DNA from: Megaustenia siamemsis
Taxonomy: Eukaryota; Mollusca; Gastropoda; Stylommatophora; Ariophantidae
DNA: 64,000 nucleotides
Assembly: GCA_032433765.1 (NCBI GenBank)
Contig: JAVIAB010000160.1
Coordinates: forward strand, 39,305,917-39,369,916
Direction of reading: 5' to 3'
The first letter of the stretch is position 1. Every line of letters starts with the position of its first letter. The translations under genes were made by a program, and so were the position numbers. This document shows positions 56,133 through 64,000 of this stretch, one piece after another. The notes beneath the pieces are model-generated. The model made no database searches, was not told the origin of the DNA, and saw only the letters and a list, made by a program, of their open reading frames with translations.

Positions 56133-56720
56133 TCACTTATTTCTGGTTTTATTTTGTTCTTTTACATGTCTCATGATGATTCTTAGTAATATTCTAGTCA
56201 TATGGGTCACGAGACTAATAGTGCGATGGTCTTCACAATACGTGGCGCCTGACTTCTTCGGTATGCCTACAAAGATAGATTTTAGTAGATCTTCAGATAC
56301 GTGTCCAGTGTTATATATGTCATTTAGTAGTTTTGTTATGACTTGTACTCCCAGCTCTCCTAATGCATTTATCTCTTCGATTGTTATATTGTCAGGACCT
56401 GGAGCTTTGCCTCTTTTCATGTGTTGAATTGCGTCCTCCATTTCACTCTGCATTATTGGTGGTCCTGTGTCTTCATTTGAATTGTTTAATTCAGGTCTTT
56501 CATCATCATAGAGTTGACTGATATATTCTGTCCATCTTTCCATTGTCTTCTCCTGTCCTATTATTATATTTCCTTTCTTTGATTTCACACATCCTGAAAC
56601 ATTGACTTCTTTTCTTCCTGTTAATTCATTTAACTGATTGTGCATACATTTGGAGTCTTTCTTTTGTTGTTTTTCCATTTCTTCACGTTTCTGTTTTAAC
56701 CATCCTTTGCTTCTCTGCAT
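56133..56720 (-). pseudogene. LINE-1 ORF2, linker and RT fingers
   Basis: 195-codon open piece. Residues 1-90 are the charged linker between endonuclease and RT; residues 90-195 include KRGKAPGPDNITIEEINALG and the IPKKSGATYCEDHRTISL fingers region conserved in RTE-type and related RTs. It stops before motif A, which continues in another frame at 56,071. Confidence 0.92.
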
Positions 56721-57205
56721 TTGTTACAAATAACAAACAAATAACACCAGGGCTAAAACTAAGAATAGCAAAATGTTATATCTTCTCAACATTCCTGTAT
56801 GATGCAGAAACGTGGACATTAGATAAGCAAACAGAACAGAAAATTGAAGTCTTTGAAATGTAAATTTATAGAAGAATAGGAAGAATTGGATGAAATTAAA
56901 AGAAAACAAACGATGAAGTCTGAAAACAACTACAAATGAAAAGAGAACTACTAAACACAATTCAGAAAAGACAAATGATATTTTGGGGGCATTTTAAATG
57001 ACACAACAGCCTACTAAAAGTAATCTTGGAAGGGGAAATACAAGTTAAAAGTGGCAGAGGCAGACCAAGACTAATATGGACAAGTAACATCCAAAGATGG
57101 AGAAGTCAGCATATGACAAACTGGACAATCAAAGCAAGAGACAGAGCGGAATGGCGATCCCTGTTATCCAACGTTCGAAGCAGAGACAGCACTCAATGAA
57201 GATGA

Positions 57206-57627
57206 GAAGCGAGCGAGTGTATTTTGTCATCAAAGACACATATTGTGGAATTATTATTTATGAAAGCTGTTGTCTAGTATGTTACTGATAATTTTTTGTG
57301 TGAAAGATAGCAGATAGAAGACTGAGATAAGGGCCGGCTAGTGTTAGATTATGACGTTCATCATCTGCGATATCTTTACATCAGAACAATTTTTATAGAA
57401 TAAAACTGAACTCGCAGGTGAAGTCCTAGTTCAAGCACATAAATTATTTTTCGGAAGAGTACCGTGTGCCCTTGTACTTTATTCGGTGGTTCTCTAACCT
57501 GCCATTATTGTAGAGAAAAGAGAAGCAACTCGAGAGTAAAGTCCTAAACTCAAACTCTAAAATACTTATTAGTATTTTACAACCACTGTAGTCTTTCTGC
57601 AACGGTAACTAAGAGAAGATCAATAAC
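57206..57627. other. Unassigned sequence
   Basis: No feature recognised. Confidence 0.5.
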
Positions 57628-58157
57628 TGGGCACAATAATAACATCAGATGGAAGATGCACCACAGAAGTAACAAGCAGAATAGCTCAGGCCAAAATAGC
57701 ATTTCAGAAAATGAAAAACGTCTTATGTAGCAAATCTATGTCAATAGAAGTAAGAACGAGTTCATCGGTGCTCTATAGAACCAATTCTGACCTATGAAAG
57801 CAAATCATGGATAGTAACCGAATAAATTAAAAGACAATTAGAGACCACAGAGATGGGATTTATCAGAAATATGTTGAAAGTTCTCTGGGCAGCTAAAACG
57901 ACCAAGGAGAAAATTCCCAAAGAGGCCAACACAAAAAGGAAGCTCATAATAAACATCAGAAAGAAACACCATTTTTCGATTTTTCGGGCACATCATGAGA
58001 AAAGATAAGTTGGAGAAAAGAACACAGGGAAGGAGAGATCAAGGACGACAATGAGAGAAAAACTAGATAACCTGGTGTCATGGTATGGAAAAAAGTCATC
58101 AAGAGAATTGATAAGATGTGGTGGATTGAAGAACAGCATCGCACATGATGATGATGA
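57628..58157 (+). mobile_element. LINE-1 5'-truncated copy
   Basis: gcacaataataacatcagat onwards encodes the TIITSDGRCTTEVTSRIAQA region, then EPILTYESKSWIV-like and LETTEMGFIRNMLKV-type sequence with several stops. It ends in catgatgatgatg. Confidence 0.88.
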
Positions 58158-58514
58158 AGGGGAGATCACTCCTTTCTCTGAAATAATTTATGTGCTTAAA
58201 CTAGGATTTTAACTAAATTAAGTCTCCTTTAATCATTATTTGTATCGATTTGAACAGTAACACATTCGATACCCTGCAACGGCCTATTCTCTGAACGATG
58301 ATTGGATCCACGCCATCCCAACAAAGCACATCGATGCTAGAAAGATACCACACATAAGCGTATAACGTGGCGCATAAATATCGGCAAATCAGAATATTTC
58401 ACTGTACTTGAAGTTGGAATAAAACAAGACGGTATCTCCATTATATTATTCATAACAACCAAAAATGAAGTTATGAATAACTGAACAAATACTAAAATGC
58501 TAGACATAAAGTTA

Positions 58515-58663
58515 AAAAAGGGATAACGCTTTAATTAGTATGGGGAATTTGGCGTTAATGCCCATGTATTTCAATGACCAACGGCACATTTTATGGGTAA
58601 TGTGGTCAGTACAACGTCAGCCCACCTTAACTTTTTCAGAGAAAATATTTGGTACCCATTTTC
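58515..58663 (-). mobile_element. SINE-A, very old body
   Basis: gtatggggaatttggcgtta, acggcacattttatgggtaa and ggtacccatttt follow the SINE-A body order with many substitutions. No head. Confidence 0.65.
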
Positions 58664-58684
58664 GGAAATTTGAAGAAATGATAC

Positions 58685-59215
58685 TAAAATAAGGATATCA
58701 AAAGCAAGAGGAGCTTTTGTTGCACTGGGAAACATATAGAATTTTTAAGAAATTAGATTAAATACAAAAATAAAAATGATCAACTCCACTGTTGAGTCAG
58801 TCTTATAATATGGCTGTGAAACAACAAAATTGACAATCATGAAGATACAAACTTCCATTAATGGATGCTTGCGCAGAATAAAAGGATGGAAATGGCAGGA
58901 CAAAATCACTAACATAGAATTATGGAAAAGTACCAGTCAAACACCAGTGGATAAAGAGATACAGCTAAGACGATGGCGCTGGATAGGACACACACTGGGG
59001 AAGCCAACTGAGAGTATTACGCAACATTTTTTGGAATCCCCAGGGGAAAAGACAAAGTGGAAGACCAAGAAATTATTGGAGAAGACAGACAGAAGCAGAG
59101 ATGAAGATGATGGGGAAGACATGGAATGATCTTAAATGAATGGCAAGAAACAGACCGATTTGGAAGGCGTTTGTTGAAGACCTATGCTCCACATGAAGCT
59201 GAAAAGTAGTAGAAG
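58685..59215 (+). mobile_element. LINE-3 3' region
   Basis: Frame 58,830-59,129: MKIQTSINGCLRRIKGWKWQ, TNIELWKSTSQTPVDKEIQL and RRWRWIGHTLGKPTESITQH, a hallmark LINE C-terminal region with a WRWIGH motif. It continues with GKRQSGRPRN-type sequence after a shift and ends gttgaagacctatgctccac, the sequence expanded at 24.8-25.4 kb. Confidence 0.85.
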
Positions 59216-59473
59216 AGGAAAAAGATTTTCAGAAATTGGGTAAACTCTTAAGCCGTGTCCGATCGAAAAAAAAACAAGAAAAGAAAAAAACAACTAATTC
59301 GCCACATCTGGGAATTAAACCAAGAACATTTCTAGTCAGCAGCAAGGGCATTAACCACTCAAAGACAAAAGCTTCTTAGACACAAAGTGGACCAACTTTA
59401 CAATTTGGGAGAACCCTGACTATTTTTGTAGATGTTGTTCTACTGAGCTGATTATGCAATGAAGTTCGTGGGA

Positions 59474-59545
59474 GGGGGGGGGAGAGAGAGAGAGAGAGAT
59501 CAGCATAAATATTTTGTTGGACATAATTTTTTTTTTTTTTTTTTG
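59474..59545. repeat. (GA)n and poly-T
   Basis: (GA)n near 59,486-59,500, and a poly-T (59,527-59,544) that is the tail of the adjacent minus-strand SINE-E. Confidence 0.9.
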
Positions 59546-59859
59546 CGTTCGCCAGCTTTCAGCTCTGACGAAGTCCTTAGAGACTAGGAACTAAATGTTG
59601 CTTTGATATCCGTTTTTCCCTGGCAGCCGTGTGCACAGGAGTCCCTCGCCGCACAGGTAGATAACTTCATATATTCGGAAGTACTGATATTTTTCGATGA
59701 GTAATTGACGTTTTAAGCCGAGTCTTGGTGCTGAGGACATAGGTAGTTGCCGCAGAGAGAATTCCCAAATAAAAATCCCAACTGGTTCAGCCGGGATTTG
59801 AACTCACAATCTCTCTGTCTTAAGGCACAGTGTCTTGCCTCGAGACCAGCCAGTCCCTC
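59544..59859 (-). mobile_element. SINE-E copy with poly-A tail
   Basis: Minus-strand head ggagggactggctggtctcg, B-box-like GAGTTCAAATCCCGGC, body and gctggcgaacgc end followed by an 18-base A tail. Same layout as the copy at 36.6 kb, and like it lies beside Repeat-M. Confidence 0.88.
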
Positions 59860-60562
59860 CTGTTCGACATATAAGACTTCATATAACTCCTTCGACTTTA
59901 AATACTCCTCAACTCTCTTCTACCTGCGAGATGGTGACCAATAAGATCATCGCAAATTGACCACTCGCCACGTGATCTGGTCACTCAATGTTTACGTGTC
60001 CAGTGTCCACCATCTGTGACTCACCTGAACTTTCCCAAATTTGGACAAGCATCCTGTTTTTCGCCTACTTGGTGACATAATGTTACCTCATGACAATGAC
60101 CTCTCCTGGAAGTTGGATGACCACTTATTTATCAGCCGGCCAAAGTCATGGGATCAACGCATGCTCATCACAATAACAACCACTAGTTGTTGTGAACATG
60201 ATGGACACTCGTGGAGATCTGACAATAACACCACGAGGTCGTTGCATGTAACTGAACTTTTCCATGTAGTGAGACATTGTGTCGTTCCACTATTCTGGAC
60301 CTCTCCTTCGGTGCGTGTCACTACCCACCCTCTACGACTGGTGAGTGGGGATCATGGAAAATCCCATCGCTTTGTCCAATTCTCTGAACCTCACTCCTTC
60401 CTCCTGGTTACTACCCTTCTCCTATAACCTCTACTGTAACTAAATTTCTGACTCACTAGTTATACTGAAATACCATCCTTATAGTTAAAATCTGCTGGTC
60501 GCCATCATTTATCACTGCTATAGACCATTGAGAAGCGGGTAACAACCTTAGTCTGTTACAAA
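59860..60562 (+). repeat. Repeat-M, copy 2
   Basis: Shares with 36.2-37.85 kb a TTTAAATACT motif, cctcatgacaatgacct (cttcatgactttgacct in copy 1) and the gtcgccatcatt...ctgctatag segment, ending near tctgttaca. A 128-residue frame inside has no support. TATA-like motif and tg...aca ends hint at an LTR, without proof. Confidence 0.45.
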
Positions 60563-61925
60563 AACACCTCTACTTGACTTCTAATATAGACAAACACAAG
60601 CTTGGACAAACAGTCGTAGACAGCAATACACATCCGTGGACAGCAACACCAATAACAACTCCGTGTGATATTTCTAAAGACAGGCTCCAGTGTCCAGTAC
60701 CCCAACAGGTTTGCATGTAACATTGGTGGCCAACAATTACAGAGACCTTCAATCACAAATCACGTCATACTCACACGTTCCATAGTGAAATATACAAATC
60801 ACAAATGCTGCTCAATTGCATCTTACTGTCTACCTCTAACAGACCTTCTAAGTCCTCAAAAACTATCCAGGATGGACACAAGCTTTTAAATCATTTTATG
60901 TCTATCTAAACTTCATGCTTCTAACTTATTTCCTAAGCTTTAAACTTCACTTCTAGCTATTTACTTTTCACTATCCTGGTGTCAGCCATTTCTATTAATG
61001 ACATCTGTTACACCAGCGCAATTCCTGATCCAAATCCACGTCTTGTCTGTTCGAAGTACTGTCGAGAACTGACTAGTCCAGCCCTCTAGTTTGGCTCGTC
61101 GACTTTGATTACGTGACTATAACCTAATCAAGCAATCTTGAGATGTCCTTTAGAACTCACCAGTGTTCAACGTGGCTGAATAACTCAACATATCTTGGTC
61201 ATTCTTTTGTTAACTCATCTATTTCCACTGAGATTACATTATTTAACCCTCTGAAACCCAAGATCTTGTAGAAGGCACAGGAGCTAGACAACCATGAGTC
61301 CACGTCACTCCTTCGGATTAAACAAAATGGGAGTAAAGATGGGTACATCCAGAAACGAAATAGGACTTATCAAACAAAGTGTTAGACTAAGCTGAGTCTC
61401 CAGTCGATGGACGCAGCGGGACATGCTGAGGAGAAGATAGGAGCACCTATGGACATGTTCGAAATGCAGTGATAACGAATTTAACGTAAACGGTTAAATT
61501 CATACCCACAAACAATTCAATAACAGGTTGTCATACAAACAATGTTTACAGAAAGATTTCTTGTGTTTTTTGTGATCTAGTTCATACACTCCAGGTAGCA
61601 ATAATGTTACATTTCTGAGAAAGTGTTTGGAATTAGTGTCGACGTGCCTGTAATCCAGTTAATTCATCTGTCACCTATTTGCAATATATTAAATCATAGT
61701 AAACTTCCAACAACAAATCATTAATCAAACAACCAAATAATCATTCAACCGAATAATCTATTTAATCATTCAGTTATCCACTTACATATCAATTAATCCG
61801 CCAATCTGTTATCTCATTCATCCATTGATTGCACATTAATGTATCCCACGCCTGTTATTCCATCCATTTATTTCATCCCTGATATCGACATTGCTTTTAT
61901 TCATCATCAATCAATCATTTATTTG
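60563..61925. other. Unassigned sequence
   Basis: CT-rich in part, similar in style to Repeat-M; no coding domain, terminal repeat or primer-binding site I can defend. AT-rich with att/caatcatt runs around 61,700-61,920. Confidence 0.4.
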
Positions 61926-62130
61926 TCAGCAAATGTATACCCTGGTTCGATTGACCAAGTTTTTTGCCCGAACCCCAACATATCTGTTGGTTTCACACAG
62001 CCTCTAATAATGGGTACCTGCGAATTTCTGTGGGACATAAATTCGGGCTGACGTGACACCGACCACCTTACACCCACAAAAACACTTTTGGTCATAGAAA
62101 ATACGGACACAACACCATATCTTCCTCCCC
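61926..62130 (+). mobile_element. Distant SINE-A relative
   Basis: ctggttcgattgac (B-box-like), aatgggtacc, gacaccgaccaccttac and aacaccatat occur in SINE-A order with low identity. It borders the terminal 45-bp array. Confidence 0.6.
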
Positions 62131-62184
62131 CCCCCTTTCCTCCCCATGCGCTAATCAAAGCGTCGAGTGAGCCTTTAATTTCTC

Positions 62185-63525
62185 TGTATCCGTGTCATTG
62201 CACCAACTAAACTATCCTCTAACTTTCTCTGTCTCCGTGTCATTGCACCAACTAAACTATCCTCTTACTTTCTCTGTCTCCGTGTCATTACACCAACTAA
62301 ACTATCCTCTAACTTTCTCTGTATCCGTGTCATTGCACCAACTAAACTATCCTCTTACTTTCTCTGTATCCGTGTCATTGCACCAACTAAACTATCCTCT
62401 AACTTTCTCTGTATCCGTGTCATTACACCAACTAAACTATCCTCTATCTCTCTCTATATCCGTGTCATTGCACCAACTAAACTATCCTCTAACTTTCTCT
62501 GTATCCGTGTCATTACACCAACTAAACTATCCTCTAACTTTCTCTATATCCGTGTCATTACACCAACTAAACTATCCTCTATCTCTCTCTATATCCGTGT
62601 CATTGCACCAACTAAACTATCCTCTAACTTTCTCTGTATCCGTGCCATTGCACCAACTAAACTATCCTCTAACTTTCTCTGTATCCGTGTCATTACACCA
62701 ACTAAACTATCCTCTATCTCTCTCTATATCCGTGTCATTGCACCAACTAAACTATCCTCTAACTTTCTCTGTATCCGTGTCATTGCACCAACTAAACTAT
62801 CCTCTAACTTTCTCTGTATCCGTGTCATTACACCAACTAAACTATCCTCTATCTCTCTCTATATCCGTGTCATTGCACCAACTAAACTATCCTCTAACTT
62901 TCTCTGTATCCGTGTCATTGCACCAACTAAACTATCCTCTAACTTTCTCTGTATCCGTGTCATTACACCAACTAAACTATCCTCTAACTTTCTCTGTATC
63001 CGCATTGCACCAACTAAACTATCCTCTAACTTTCTCTGTATCCGTATCATTGCACCAACTAAACTATCCTCTAACTTTCTCTGTATCCGTGTCATTGCAC
63101 CAACTAAACTATCCTCTAACTTTCTCTGTATCCGCATTGCACCAACTAAACTATCCTCTAACTTTCTCTGTCTCCGAGTCATTGCACCAACTAAACTATC
63201 CTCTAACTTTCTCTATATCCGTGTCATTGCACCAACTAAACTATCCTCTAACTTTCTCTGTATCCGTGTCATTGCACCAACTAAACTATCATCTAACTTT
63301 CTCTGTCTCCGTGTCATTGCACCAACTAAACTATCCTCTAACTTTCTCTGTATCCGTGTCATTGCACCAACTAAACTATCCTCTAACTTTCTCTGTATCC
63401 GTGTCATTGCACCAACTAAACTATCCTCTAACTTTCTCTATATCCGTGTAATTGCACCAACTAAACTATCCTCTAACTTTCTCTGTATCCGTGCCATTGC
63501 ACCAACTAAACTATGCTCTAACTTT
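62185..63525. repeat. 45-bp minisatellite, ~30 copies
   Basis: Units of tgtcattgcaccaactaaac plus tatcctctaactttctctgta and tccg. Two units share an identical 3-bp deletion. With a 45-bp period both strands stay open: SLHQLNYPLTFSVSV on plus (419 codons) and RIQRKLEDSLVGAMT on minus. Unit types (tctctctata, ctctgtatc, ctctgtctc) appear at spaced intervals, suggesting higher-order blocks. Confidence 0.97.
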
Positions 63526-63774
63526 CTCTTCCGTTCTACAAACAATCAGTCTCCCATAGACATATCTCCATGTTTTACTCTTTATATTTGGTAAAATCTC
63601 CTTCTGTGTTTCTCTTTGTACGTAATTTAATCTATTTCAACATGTGACCGTTCAGATTATTGTAAAGTTGCTTTTTCATGCGTTAAAAAGGAATCGATAG
63701 TTTAAAAAAAAAAAGTAATCAGAAAAACAATGTTGTCTACAAGAGAAGTATTTAAAAAGTGTACAATTTTACTT

Positions 63775-64000
63775 CGGATCTGGGTGGTCGAGGAAAAACG
63801 TTGTCTGCTGGACAAGAAAGTCGGATGTTCGAACCTCGTCACAGGTAGTGAGAGTTCTTGTCGTCGAGTTTGTGATTGACCGTCCTACAGTCTCTGGGTA
63901 GTGAGCTGCGATGTTTAGCCATCTCGAATAACGTCAAAAAAGATGAATTAAATACAAATAAAGAAGGAATTGAGTGCACTTTGCGCACATTAAAGAACTC
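63775..64000 (+). mobile_element. SINE-B copy cut by the window end
   Basis: Head ggtggtcgaggaaaaacgtt and B box ATGTTCGAACCTCG, then gggtagtgagctgcgatgtt and gagtgcactttgcgcacatt. Orientation and order match the 3.8-kb copy; the 3' end is beyond the window. Confidence 0.8.

Larger units (their letters stand above)
54940..56735 (-). mobile_element. LINE-1 (RTE-like), longest copy, with RT domain
   Basis: 54,948-56,727, flanked by AAATAACA at 54,940-54,947 and 56,728-56,735. In order on the minus strand: linker with RGKAPGPDNITIEEI, finger motif RTISLVTHMTRILL, motif A CFIDYTKGFDKVKH, motif B GVRQGCVLSPDLLSLY, catalytic YVDD (55,719-55,730), then the C-terminal region and HIMRR-type end with (GAT)n tail. 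At least three frameshifts, one just before YVDD. The endonuclease is truncated away. Young by insertion order, but not functional. Confidence 0.95.
54745..57205 (+). mobile_element. LINE-2 split by LINE-1
   Basis: Left part (54,745-54,947): VDIKVEGIHLET, YNYLGYTVTSDGNVKTEINK and LGMTKSNFNAMKIY. Right part (56,728-57,205): GLKLRIAKCYIFSTFLYDAE, TWTLDKQTEQKIEVFEM, RQMIFWGHF, then GRGRPRLIWTSNIQRW and RAEWRSLLSNVRSRDSTQ. The parts join into one LINE-2 C-terminal region when the intervening minus-strand LINE-1 is removed. Confidence 0.9.

Noticed and set aside
60041..60427. 128-residue ORF
   Set aside because: Lies in Repeat-M, no domain, not maintained in the other Repeat-M copy.
60700..60740. 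Possible LTR retrotransposon primer-binding site (cattggtggccaac)
   Set aside because: No convincing LTR pair or gag-pol sequence nearby; similarity to a tRNA 3' end cannot be shown.

Overview
This is repeat-dense, AT-rich eukaryotic DNA with no intact host gene and nothing bacterial: no operons, no ribosome-binding-site-led genes, no RNA operons. It holds RTE-like and other non-LTR retrotransposon (LINE) fragments, several tRNA-derived SINE families, one hAT-like DNA transposon relic, and an unusually large amount of tandem repeat (at least 16 minisatellite arrays, roughly 12 kb by my count, plus many TA, GA, ATC and GATA microsatellites). The style fits an invertebrate animal, and I would guess a mollusc or other lophotrochozoan. 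That is an inference from the repeat types, not a species identification. Family names used here (SINE-A to SINE-F, LINE-1 to LINE-10, Repeat-J/K/M) are local labels.

Layout. 0-7 kb: ATC microsatellite, SINE-B and SINE-A pieces, Repeat-J, LINE-1 3' ends, then a 1-kb polypyrimidine tract. 7.9-15.1 kb: four large minisatellites; the second (8,982-10,830) runs directly into the endonuclease start of LINE-4, which is itself broken by a SINE-A copy with a clean target-site duplication. 16-21.7 kb: SINE-A, SINE-C, SINE-D, LINE-1 and LINE-9 copies, a duplicated block carrying CRE-like sites, and a GATA array. 22.0-24.3 kb: hAT-like relic holding a LINE-1 copy. 24.5-32 kb: minisatellites, LINE-3, LINE-6 and LINE-8 ends and several nested insertions. 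33-39 kb: purine-rich DNA, a LINE-5 RNase H domain, Repeat-M split by SINE-E and Repeat-J, and LINE-7. 40.1-41.0 kb: the only stretch resembling a host-type protein gene, a broken cysteine-rich secreted-type protein whose C-terminus runs into Repeat-J/K. 41.4-52 kb: LINE-4, SINE-B and SINE-D copies with internal minisatellites, and nested LINE-10/LINE-2. 53-64 kb: a 1.4-kb 28-bp array, the longest LINE-1 copy (RT domain with YVDD) inserted into LINE-2, LINE-3, SINE-E, Repeat-M, a 1.3-kb 45-bp array, and a SINE-B copy cut by the window end.

Main observation. In at least four places a minisatellite unit is recognisably a piece of the mobile element it sits in or abuts: the SINE-D body (47.3-48.1 kb), the SINE-B body (42.8-43.2 kb), the 3' end of LINE-3 (24.8-25.4 kb) and the endonuclease start of LINE-4 (9.0-10.8 kb). 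LINE-7 (38.6-38.9 kb), LINE-8 (28.5-29.1 kb) and a SINE-A tRNA head (39.2-39.35 kb) show smaller versions. This suggests that internal segments of retroelements are repeatedly amplified in this genome and are a main source of its minisatellites. The nested insertions and their target-site duplications also give a relative order of activity: LINE-1 and SINE-A are the youngest, landing inside LINE-2, LINE-4, LINE-8, SINE-E and minisatellite DNA.
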